A stretch of DNA of 64,000 nt, taken from Anaerolineae bacterium. GTDB lineage: Bacteria; Chloroflexota; Anaerolineae; Promineifilales; Promineifilaceae. Position numbers and translations under genes: made by a program. Each line of letters starts with the position of its first letter. Position 1 is the stretch's first letter. Under the pieces are notes generated by a model. The model was given only the letters and a program-made list of their open reading frames with translations. It was not told where the DNA came from and did not search any database. The stretch lies in the NCBI GenBank assembly GCA_030425205.1, contig JAUIAP010000019.1, positions 1-64,000 on the forward strand. The letters are read 5' to 3'. Of this stretch, positions 41,845-49,215 are shown piece by piece.

Positions 41845-42638
41845 TGGATAAATACAGTCTCAAAACAGGACTGCGAGAGCAGACCATTATGAAAGACGTG
41901 TACTTCACGGCTCCTTTCAATTTGGTTGAAGTGCGAGAAAACAAGAAGAATCCGTTGCTGGAAGTCATGGTAATGTCTTCGTCGCCGGGACTCCTGAATA
42001 ATGATTCATATGACATCAGCATCGAGGTGATTGATGATACTGCATTGAATTTGCAAACGCAGTCGTACCAGCGGATTTTTGTTTCCGAAAAAGGCACGAT
42101 GCAAAATATGACTGTTCGTGTTGGCAATGGCGCTTACTTTAGCCATACGCCCCACCCGACGGTGCCACACAAGGGCGCACGTTACACCGCTCGAAACACC
42201 ATCAACCTCCAAAGCAGTAGTTCGTTGCTATGGGGCGAGATATTAACCTGCGGTCGGAAACACATGGCGGAAGGGGAGCAATTCCTGTTCAAAAAACATC
42301 ACGCCATCACCGAGATATTTCGAGACGGCGTGTTGGTTTTCAAAGATAGTCTCTACCTCGCCCCCGACGAGATCGACGTAAATCAATTTGGTCAATACGA
42401 GGGGCGCACCCATCAGGGGAGCTTGCTGTTCATGGCTCCCAACATGGATGTCAACAAAAAGATGCGCGAGGTATCGGCGCAATTGTCGAGCGAAGAGGAC
42501 ATTGATTTCGGGATTTCAAAGGTTCTCGACAACGCTTACTTGCTGAGAGTGTTGGGCAATGAAGGGGAACAACTTTTCAAGCTGTTTACCAAGATACGCC
42601 AAGCAGAAGATGCTCGCATCAATCAGAGCGTAGCGTAA
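41844..42638 (+). CDS. ureD: Urease accessory protein UreD (UreH)
   Basis: 264 residues from the ATG that overlaps the ureG stop; a frame extending further upstream lies inside ureG and is not used. Segments LNNDSYDISIEVIDDTALNLQTQSYQ (read in parts) and HTPHPTVPHKGARY fit the beta-helical scaffold protein that binds apo-urease and recruits UreF and UreG. It is the last gene of the cluster and runs convergently into the copper ATPase with only three bases between, so a terminator must lie within coding sequence or be Rho-dependent. No nickel transporter is in the window. Confidence 0.9.
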   Translation: MDKYSLKTGLREQTIMKDVYFTAPFNLVEVRENKKNPLLEVMVMSSSPGLLNNDSYDISIEVIDDTALNLQTQSYQRIFVSEKGTMQNMTVRVGNGAYFSHTPHPTVPHKGARYTARNTINLQSSSSLLWGEILTCGRKHMAEGEQFLFKKHHAITEIFRDGVLVFKDSLYLAPDEIDVNQFGQYEGRTHQGSLLFMAPNMDVNKKMREVSAQLSSEEDIDFGISKVLDNAYLLRVLGNEGEQLFKLFTKIRQAEDARINQSVA

Positions 42639-42641
42639 TTA

Positions 42642-44666
42642 TTACGCCGCCGATGTCAAATCTATCCGTCGCAGTAAGTTGGCGTTAATCGCTACGATCA
42701 CTGTACTCATCGACATGATGAGCGCACCGACGGCGATTGGCATGATAAAGCCAATGGGCGCCAACACCCCCGCCGCCAGCGGAATGGCGATGATGTTATA
42801 GCCCGCCGCCCACCACAGATTTTGGATCATCTTTTTGTGATTGGCCTTGCTCAAGCGAATCAGCTTGACCACATCGAGCGGGTTGCTCTGCACAAGGATG
42901 ATCCCGGCGCTTTCGACGGCGACATCGGTTCCGCTGCCAATTGCAATGCCGACATCGGCACGGGTTAAGGCGGGTGCGTCGTTCACGCCGTCCCCAACCA
43001 TTGCCACCTGTTTGCCCTGTGCTTGCAGTTCTTGAACTTTCTTGTCTTTGTCTTCGGGCAGCACTTGGGCAAACACGATGTCGATGCCAAGTTCTTTGGC
43101 AACCGAATCGGCGACTGCTTGGCTATCCCCCGTCAGCATGGCGACTTCGATGTTCATGTCGTGGAGTGCTTGGACGGCTTGGATGCTTTCGGGGCGGATA
43201 ACATCGGCCGATTCAAACCCCGCCACTACCTCCCCATTTCGCACCAAATAAACAACCGAATGCCCTTCACTACCCGCCCGATCCGTGAACTTCTGCAACA
43301 CATCTGGCAGCATCACGTCTAACATCTCCAACAAACGGGGGCCACCGACATAAACCGTTTCACCTTCGTAGGTCGCCTGAACACCACGCCCTTTTATCGC
43401 CTCAAATCCGCTCACCTGTAACGCAGATAATCCCTTTTCCTGCGCCGCGTCACGAATGGCACGCGCCACCATGTGTTCGCTGTCTCCCTCAACAGCCGCC
43501 GCTAATGCTAGCGCATCGTCCTCACTCACGCCGTCTACCGTTGTCATGCGGACAACGCCCTGCTCCCCTTTGGTCAGCGTTCCCGTCTTGTCAAAAATGA
43601 TGACATTCAAATTTCGTGCTTCTTCTAAGGCGCGACGATCACGTACCAAAATGCCGTTGTTTGCCGCCAATGAGGTTGAAATAGCGACAACGAGCGGCAC
43701 AGCTAAGCCCAACGCATGAGGACAGGCAATCACCAGCACGCCAACGACACGCCGCAACACCTGCACGTCAAATCCAACCGCAATGATCCAGCCAATCGCG
43801 GTCAATGCGGCCGCGCCGAGCGCAACATAAAAGAGCCACTTGGCGGCGCGATCTGCCAGCAGTTGCGTATCGCTTTTGCTACCCTGCGCCTCTTTGACTA
43901 AGCGCATAATGCCGCTCAACGCCGTATTATCGCCCAACGCCGTGACGCGCACGCGCAGCGAGCCATCCCCGTTGACCGTGCCGCCGATTACGGTGTCGCC
44001 ATCCCGCTTTTTGACCGGTTGTGACTCGCCCGTGATCATGCTTTCGTCAAGGCGCGAACTGCCTTCAACAATCTCGCCATCGGCCGCCACACTCGCACCC
44101 GGTCGCACCAGCAACATATCCCCTTCCCGCAACTGGCTGACCGCCACCGTCTCCGTTCCGCTGTCAGTCACGCGCTCCGCCTCATCTGGCATCAGCTTTG
44201 CCAACTCATCCAGCGAGCCGCTCGCCTGTCGCACGCTTCGCATTTCGATCCAATGCCCTAACAGCATCACGTCGATCAGCGTCACGAGTTCCCACCAGAA
44301 GCTCTCGCCGCCCAAATCGACGAAGATTGTAATCAAGCTGTAGACAAACGCGACCGTGATCGCCAGCGAGATCAACGCCATCATGCCGGGTTCGCGCTGC
44401 TCAAACTCCGTCCGCGCCATCTGTAAAAATGGCAGACCACCATAAATGAAGATGATGATTCCGAATAGGGGCGTAATCCATTGGCTCAGGGGAAAGTCGA
44501 TACTGTAGCCGAGCCAACCTTGGATGGTTGGGCTGAAAAGCAGGACGGGGATCGACAGGGCAAGCGAGACCCAAAACCGCTGACGGAACATTGTCTCATG
44601 TCCCGTGTGGTCTGTGCCGTGACTGCTGTGATCCATTTTGTGGTTGTCGGTATGGTTATGTTGCAT
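42642..44666 (-). CDS. CopB-type copper-exporting P1B ATPase
   Basis: 674 residues from the ATG at 44666. The N-terminus is rich in His (MQHNHTDNHKMDHSSHG), with no CxxC metal-binding domain. The intramembrane metal site is CPH (IACPHALGLAVP, about residue 312), which marks the CopB subgroup (Cu2+/Cu+/Ag+) rather than CPC-type CopA. Phosphorylation motif DKTGTLT (about 358) and hinge GDGVNDAPAL are present, and the eight helices are all in place. It exports copper from the cytoplasm. No CopZ, CsoR or CueR gene is adjacent. Longer starts upstream lack the His-rich context and are not used. Contains one TCGGCCGA near 43204, with another in its leader at 44697. Confidence 0.93.
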   Translation of the reverse strand: MQHNHTDNHKMDHSSHGTDHTGHETMFRQRFWVSLALSIPVLLFSPTIQGWLGYSIDFPLSQWITPLFGIIIFIYGGLPFLQMARTEFEQREPGMMALISLAITVAFVYSLITIFVDLGGESFWWELVTLIDVMLLGHWIEMRSVRQASGSLDELAKLMPDEAERVTDSGTETVAVSQLREGDMLLVRPGASVAADGEIVEGSSRLDESMITGESQPVKKRDGDTVIGGTVNGDGSLRVRVTALGDNTALSGIMRLVKEAQGSKSDTQLLADRAAKWLFYVALGAAALTAIGWIIAVGFDVQVLRRVVGVLVIACPHALGLAVPLVVAISTSLAANNGILVRDRRALEEARNLNVIIFDKTGTLTKGEQGVVRMTTVDGVSEDDALALAAAVEGDSEHMVARAIRDAAQEKGLSALQVSGFEAIKGRGVQATYEGETVYVGGPRLLEMLDVMLPDVLQKFTDRAGSEGHSVVYLVRNGEVVAGFESADVIRPESIQAVQALHDMNIEVAMLTGDSQAVADSVAKELGIDIVFAQVLPEDKDKKVQELQAQGKQVAMVGDGVNDAPALTRADVGIAIGSGTDVAVESAGIILVQSNPLDVVKLIRLSKANHKKMIQNLWWAAGYNIIAIPLAAGVLAPIGFIMPIAVGALIMSMSTVIVAINANLLRRIDLTSAA

Positions 44667-44769
44667 TTTGATACTCTCTGCGCTGGTGGGGTGTTTTCGG
44701 CCGAAAGCGGCATGGAGCCTGTTGGAGCAAGGCGTTCCTTGCTCCAACATCTATGGACAGGATACTGCT

Positions 44770-45045
44770 TTAGCCTAGCTCTAGTGAGCCGCTTTGCCCA
44801 TCATCATCAAACCACTTTATCTCTATCTCCAAGCTATGTTGGATGCCTTTGGTTTTCTTGTCCTCGTCCTCGACTTGGACTTCCAAAATGAGATTTTCTG
44901 GGATTTGTAATACGAGTTCTTCTGTTCCTTGTCGCAGGATAACTTCACCGTTTGCGATCCTTTATGCAATTTGCTGCAAAAATTCACCCACTTCGGCTCG
45001 TTTCTTAGGCTCTTCACTCTTAAACAATCTGGTTTCTCGTGCCAT
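44770..45045 (-). pseudogene. Amphi-Trp domain gene interrupted by one in-frame stop codon
   Basis: The ATG at 45045 (AAGGAG eight bases upstream) opens MARETRLFKSEEPKKRAEVG, the start of the amphi-Trp domain family. At 44964-44962 an in-frame TAA interrupts it where Glu or Asp is expected, after FLQQIA. The same frame then continues RIANGEVILRQGTEELVLQ and later IQHSLEIEIKWFDDDG to a TAA at 44770. Apart from this single codon all 91 positions fit the family. It is a recent nonsense mutation, a sequencing error or, less likely, readthrough. It lies next to dps, in a stretch without TCGGCCGA. Confidence 0.8.
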
Positions 45046-45107
45046 TTCAACTCCTTGATTGAATTATCTCTCTAAAACTCACCAAAAGGCTGTTGTGGTC
45101 AAAACAA

Positions 45108-45581
45108 TTACTTCAAATAGGCGGAATACATCCAAACCAATTTCTCCTGTTCACGAATGTAGTCGCTCATCAGTGCATTGGTTCCTTCATCATCCGCATC
45201 TGCTGACAACGCCAGAATCTCTCGTTGCAGTATGATGATGATTCTGAAGGATTCAAGAATGTCTTCTACATCCTTTGTTCCGTCAGCCACTTCGGTACTT
45301 TCCTTGACCTTTGCCTCTTGCTTGTAGACCGAGAACTGATGGTTTGGCGTGTGGCCGAGCGTGCGAATTCGCTCTGCTACTTCATCAATCTTGACAAAGA
45401 TATCTTCGTACAGCTCTTGGAATTTATCGTGCAGCTCGAAAAACTTTTCACCTTTGATGTTCCAGTGATACCCTCTGACATTCTGGTAAAAGATGGAGTA
45501 ATCTGCCAGAAGTTCATTGAGCTTTTCTGCAAGCATTTTGGACTTTGTTACGTCCAGACCGATCAAATTTAAGTTAGTCAT
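45108..45581 (-). CDS. dps: Dps-family ferritin-like DNA-protection protein
   Basis: 157 residues. The ferroxidase ligands are at the expected spacing: H39 (GYHWNIKG), H51 (ELHDKFQ), D66 and E70 (KIDEVAER). Dps forms 12-mers that oxidise iron with peroxide and coat DNA in stress. The N-terminal FYQNVRGYHWNIKGEKFFEL closely recalls Bacteroidota Dps proteins, as I remember them. No TCGGCCGA or dyad promoter is near, in line with the idea that this block was acquired. Single gene; hairpin terminator not evident. Confidence 0.93.
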   Translation of the reverse strand: MTNLNLIGLDVTKSKMLAEKLNELLADYSIFYQNVRGYHWNIKGEKFFELHDKFQELYEDIFVKIDEVAERIRTLGHTPNHQFSVYKQEAKVKESTEVADGTKDVEDILESFRIIIILQREILALSADADDEGTNALMSDYIREQEKLVWMYSAYLK

Positions 45582-45617
45582 GTTCTTGTGTCCTTATATC
45601 TAAAGTTGTGTCGTGAT

Positions 45618-46682
45618 TTAGCGATTGACATCAACTAAAATTTTCACTTCCGAAGGGTCATTGACCAGTGCATCAAACCCCTTTTCGACAACCTCATCCA
45701 ATGAGATGACGCTGGTGATTAGATTTTCCACAGGCAATCTTCCGCTGCTGATCAATGCAATCGTTTCAGGGAAAATGTTGCGATACGCTGCCGTTCCGAT
45801 GATGGTTAACTCTCGCAAAGTTTGATTTAACGCATCGTGAACCACGTCTTTGCCAAACAGAGCGACCAATACGGCCGTGCCGCCGTTGCGAAGGCTGTCA
45901 ACGCCCGTATCAAAAGAGGCTTGGGCTCCGGCGGCATCAATAAATACATCGACACCATAACCGGTCATCTCCTTGATTTTTTGCGGAATATCCTTGTCTC
46001 TGGCGTCAAAAGTATGGGTCGCTCCGATTTCTTCGGCCATTTTTAATCGACTCTCTGAGAGGTCAGTTACAAAAATTTGGGAAGCACCAGTCGCCAAGGC
46101 AACCTGAACCGTAAGCAGACCAATCGGGCCTGCCCCCGTTACCAAGACCGTATCGCCCATTTTCATGCCGCTTCGTTGGATCGCATACGCTGCAACAGCA
46201 GCAGGTTCCACAATGGCTCCCTGTTCAAAAGTCATCGTGTCGGGCATTTTATGCACCATGTAATCTTCTACCACGACAAATTTGGCAAAGGCTCCGTTGG
46301 CGGTGAGTCCGACAAAGCCCAAAGGCTCGGACAGGTTGTACTCTCCCGTGGCGATAAACGGACTTTCTGGATTTTTGAAGATCGGTTCTACTACCACACG
46401 GTCGCCTTTTTTGACAGTTGTTACGTTTTTTCCAACGGCTTCAACGACCCCCGAAAATTCGTGTCCAAGGGTTGTTGTTCCCTGATGCCCGTTGAGTGGG
46501 TAGGGTTTGTCAACTGGGATCAGTTGCGGCCCGTGCGTATATTCAGCCAAATCGGACCCGCAAATACCGGTAAATTTAACAGCAATCTTTACCTGATTGT
46601 CTTTAGGAGCAGGGATTGGGGTTTCCTCTACTCTAATATCATTCGCTGCGTGCCAGCGGGCTGCTTTCATTGTTGTTGTCAT
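45618..46682 (-). CDS. Zinc-dependent medium-chain dehydrogenase, (R,R)-butanediol-dehydrogenase-like
   Basis: 354 residues. The catalytic zinc site has the Cys in FTGICGSDLAEY, the HE pair in TTTLGHEFSGVV and the E of VEPA; the Rossmann loop is VLVTGAGPIGLLTVQ. The lobe that normally carries four structural-zinc cysteines (VEPIFRCGKC-type in relatives) reads VEPIFKNPESPFIATGEYN, with no cysteine, so the structural zinc is lost. It probably reduces acetoin or oxidises a vicinal diol or sugar alcohol with NAD(H). It is followed by a SnoaL-like gene and an FMN reductase on the same strand in reverse order, spacing 29 and 12 bases, so the three form an operon. Confidence 0.88.
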   Translation of the reverse strand: MTTTMKAARWHAANDIRVEETPIPAPKDNQVKIAVKFTGICGSDLAEYTHGPQLIPVDKPYPLNGHQGTTTLGHEFSGVVEAVGKNVTTVKKGDRVVVEPIFKNPESPFIATGEYNLSEPLGFVGLTANGAFAKFVVVEDYMVHKMPDTMTFEQGAIVEPAAVAAYAIQRSGMKMGDTVLVTGAGPIGLLTVQVALATGASQIFVTDLSESRLKMAEEIGATHTFDARDKDIPQKIKEMTGYGVDVFIDAAGAQASFDTGVDSLRNGGTAVLVALFGKDVVHDALNQTLRELTIIGTAAYRNIFPETIALISSGRLPVENLITSVISLDEVVEKGFDALVNDPSEVKILVDVNR

Positions 46683-46711
46683 CTTTATTTTCCTTATTGG
46701 AATAGTGATGG

Positions 46712-47092
46712 TTATTTCACTTCTTCCGACGTTGCAAACTCCTCCATTCTTGTAATCAAGTCGTTTTCAACAGTGTAGATTTGAACCCATTTTTGCTTCA
46801 ACTCCCTGCCTGATCGCTTCACCCGCTGATGCTCTTGACCCAATACAACAACCATGTTGCCTTCAACAATATATTGTTGCGGCTCAAAGTTGATAATTTC
46901 AGTTTTGTCGAGAATATTGCTAAAGAAGGCTCTTACCCCTTCTTTGTTCTCAAAAACACCACTGGGAATAATTTGTGTACCGTGATAAATCCATAGAGTG
47001 TCGTCGGAAACTGTTGCGACAAACTTTTCTACATCGCCACTGCCAAAGGCAGCGAACATTTTTTCTACGACTGCTTTTGCTGAATTTTTCAT
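46712..47092 (-). CDS. SnoaL/NTF2-like small protein
   Basis: 126 residues of the NTF2-like cone fold: VVEKMFAAFGSGDVEKFVAT, WIYHGTQIIPSG and GREVKQKW-type strand (here GRELKQKWVQIYTVENDLI). Members of this group are small isomerases, hydrolases or pure binding proteins; the pocket residues here do not allow a choice. It lies between the dehydrogenase and the FMN reductase in a three-gene minus-strand unit. No TCGGCCGA inside. Confidence 0.8.
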   Translation of the reverse strand: MKNSAKAVVEKMFAAFGSGDVEKFVATVSDDTLWIYHGTQIIPSGVFENKEGVRAFFSNILDKTEIINFEPQQYIVEGNMVVVLGQEHQRVKRSGRELKQKWVQIYTVENDLITRMEEFATSEEVK

Positions 47093-47104
47093 TTTTTATC
47101 CTCG

Positions 47105-47662
47105 CTAATGTGATGCAATTGTGTCAACCCATTTTGCAAAAGATTCCATAAAGCTACTGAGGAATTCTTTGGTAGAGTCGTTCGTCAGATTACCCTGATC
47201 GTCAAACAGTGCGGCCGCGCCACCAATGTAAGCTTCTGGCTGCGCCATCGTGGGGACGTTGACGAACGTTAGCGACTGTCGCAAATGGTGATTGGCTCCA
47301 AATCCGCTGATGTTGCCAATAGAAACGCTGACGATGGCAGCGGGCTTTCCGTCCCATGAATTTTGTCCATAAGGGCGTGAGCCGACATCAATGGCATTTT
47401 TCAGAACGCCGGGTACGGAGCGGTTATATTCAGGTGTCAGGAAAAGTAGGCCATCCGCAGCGCGAATTTGCTCCCGAAATGTGACCCATTGATTGGGCGG
47501 CGTTGCTTCCAGGTCTTCATTGAACATTGGAAGGTCTGCAATATCTATAATTTCAAGAGAGAGCGATTCTGGTGCCAGCCCGATTAATGCTTTGGCTGTT
47601 TTCAGGTTGAAGGATTCTTGGCGAAGACTGCCGACGATGACTGCAATTTTGTGCTTTTTCAT
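47105..47662 (-). CDS. NADPH-dependent FMN reductase-like flavoprotein
   Basis: 185 residues from the ATG at 47662, eight bases after AAGGAG; a GTG three codons earlier is rejected. The flavodoxin-like fold shows IAVIVGSLRQESFNLKTAKA for phosphate binding and FLTPEYNRSVPGVLKNAIDV for the isoalloxazine loop, as in chromate or azo reductases of the NADPH_FMN_red family. It reduces quinones, azo dyes or FMN with NADPH. Its promoter is of the dyad type (47713-47756), tying the operon to the stress regulon although the genes themselves lack TCGGCCGA. Confidence 0.88.
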   Translation of the reverse strand: MKKHKIAVIVGSLRQESFNLKTAKALIGLAPESLSLEIIDIADLPMFNEDLEATPPNQWVTFREQIRAADGLLFLTPEYNRSVPGVLKNAIDVGSRPYGQNSWDGKPAAIVSVSIGNISGFGANHHLRQSLTFVNVPTMAQPEAYIGGAAALFDDQGNLTNDSTKEFLSSFMESFAKWVDTIASH

Positions 47663-47712
47663 GATTTTCACTCCTTAAAAGTGTCTTGGTTTAACTTTGT
47701 TGTTGAGAAGCA

Positions 47713-47788
47713 GTGTAGGGGATTCGGCCGATTTTCTCCTCATACAAACCGATGAACTCAGGATTAGCAGCTCATCACTATGGATGAG
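47713..47788 (-). promoter_or_regulatory. Dyad promoter (two dyads) of the FMN reductase operon
   Basis: Minus strand: dyad TCATCGGTTTGTATGA (47756-47741), eight bases, TCGGCCGA (47732-47725), six bases, TACACT (47718-47713); 38 bp spacing. A second dyad (47788-47773) lies 32 bp upstream. The region also lies just past the 3' end of cls. Confidence 0.65.
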
Positions 47789-47815
47789 ACGGCAACACAA
47801 TCTTCACTAAACTGT

Positions 47816-49063
47816 CTAAACAAGCGGCCAAAGCGGTGAAAGAATCCATTCACCCAGCCGCATTCGGATGCTGCGATTGAGCCAAAACTCGCTTGTGATG
47901 TGCCGCGACTGCTCTTTGTCACAGGCGAAAATCGCTTCCATTTGCAGGGCAAGCTCTTCGTCAAAAATTTCAGCGTTAATTTCGTGATTTATCCCCAGAC
48001 TGAGCTTATCCAAGTTGGCCGTGCCAATCAGCGACCACGTCCTGTCAATTGTCATCGTCTTCGTGTGGATCATTGCGGCCTCATACCCAAACAGCTTGAT
48101 GCCAGCCGCCAGATACTCTTCAAAGTAGTGACGGCCGACCCAATCGACCACCGCATGATTCGATTCCCACGGCAGCACCACCTGCACGTCAACGCCGCGC
48201 TCTGCCGCGTGAATCAACGCCTGACGAAATAGGGGGTCTGGGACAAAATAGGCGTTGGTGATGTAGATGTGATCTTGCGCTCGCTCAATCGCACGTAAGT
48301 ACATACTGCGAATGGGATAAATGCGGCGCAGCGGGTCGTTGCGATAGACATCAAATAGGCTTGACCACGCTTGTGCGGGATAGGCGAGCTGCGGCAATTG
48401 ACGACTGCGATATTGGTTCCACAAATCGACAAAAGCATACGCCAAGCGCAGTGCGCCCACACCCTCAATCCGCAAGTGCGTGTCGCGCCACAGCGTGCGG
48501 TAATCTTCGCCGAGGTTGTAGCCACCCATAAAGCCGATGCGGTTATCAACGATCAACGCCTTGCGGTGCGTCACGTTGTAGCGATTGGGGTTGAAAAGAT
48601 GGCGGGGGCGTTTGAATGGGAGAAAGCGTTTAATGTGCAGCGTGGGCAAATCAGTAGGGAACGCAATCGACGAGCCACCCAACACGCTGTTGCCAAGTAG
48701 GTCGTAGATGAGATAAACCTCGACCCCTTCACGCGCTTTCTTGATAAACAGCTCGCGGAACGCCTCTCCAAGTTCGTCATCTTTCCAGATAAACGTTTCA
48801 AACAGGATTGTCTCTTTGGCCTGTTCGATTGCGTCCATCATATCGGCAAAGAGCGACACCCCTTCCATATAAAGTTGTACGTGCCCTTCCTCAAGCTCAA
48901 TCGGTTCTAGCTCGATGACGCGAAACGTATCGGCCGATTTCTTGCGCTTACGCTTTTTGTAGGCGTATCCAATCAGCGCGGCGACAAAAAGCTGTAAGCT
49001 GACGAGTGCCGCCAAACCGCGTGCGGCAAGTTGCCAAATCGTTAACCCTCGAAATTTAGACAT
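47816..49063 (-). CDS. cls: Cardiolipin synthase (phospholipase D family)
   Basis: 415 residues. An N-terminal hydrophobic segment (about 15-35) anchors it. Two HKD motifs are present: H166-x-K168-x4-D173 (THRKALIVD) and H333-x-K335-x4-D340 (IHTKTMTID). It condenses phosphatidylglycerol molecules to cardiolipin in the inner membrane; the short N-terminus resembles the ClsB type. Transcription is predicted from a dyad promoter (49095-49138). It is divergent from the LuxR gene. Envelope-lipid change under stress fits the regulon. Confidence 0.92.
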   Translation of the reverse strand: MSKFRGLTIWQLAARGLAALVSLQLFVAALIGYAYKKRKRKKSADTFRVIELEPIELEEGHVQLYMEGVSLFADMMDAIEQAKETILFETFIWKDDELGEAFRELFIKKAREGVEVYLIYDLLGNSVLGGSSIAFPTDLPTLHIKRFLPFKRPRHLFNPNRYNVTHRKALIVDNRIGFMGGYNLGEDYRTLWRDTHLRIEGVGALRLAYAFVDLWNQYRSRQLPQLAYPAQAWSSLFDVYRNDPLRRIYPIRSMYLRAIERAQDHIYITNAYFVPDPLFRQALIHAAERGVDVQVVLPWESNHAVVDWVGRHYFEEYLAAGIKLFGYEAAMIHTKTMTIDRTWSLIGTANLDKLSLGINHEINAEIFDEELALQMEAIFACDKEQSRHITSEFWLNRSIRMRLGEWILSPLWPLV

Positions 49064-49094
49064 TTATGATCCTTATTATTGTATGTTGTGGGAC

Positions 49095-49138
49095 AGTATC
49101 TGGGATTCGGCCGATTTCCCCCTCATCCATAGTGATGA
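49095..49138 (-). promoter_or_regulatory. Dyad promoter of cls, in the cls-luxR gap
   Basis: Minus strand: dyad TCATCACTATGGATGA (49138-49123), eight bases, TCGGCCGA (49114-49107), six bases, GATACT (49100-49095); 38 bp spacing. For the divergent LuxR gene the same dyad lies 58 bp before its -10 TATAAT (49181), that is, 20 bp (about two helical turns) further out. Confidence 0.65.
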
Positions 49139-49180
49139 GATTGGGTGTGGAACAATTTCGCAATGCAAATCCCTTTCTCC

Positions 49181-49186
49181 TATAAT
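49181..49186 (+). promoter_or_regulatory. -10 hexamer of the LuxR/MalT gene
   Basis: TATAAT 30 bp upstream of the ATG at 49216, with the ribosome site GGAG in between. No -35 match is evident. Confidence 0.5.
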
Positions 49187-49215
49187 CTTTTGTAAATCCA
49201 ACATGGAGAACTGGA

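Noticed and set aside
45700..45730. CTCATCCAATGAGATGACG inside the dehydrogenase gene as another dyad
   Set aside because: It lies in coding sequence, the arm spacing is wrong (no N6 centre), and no -10 follows at 38 bp.
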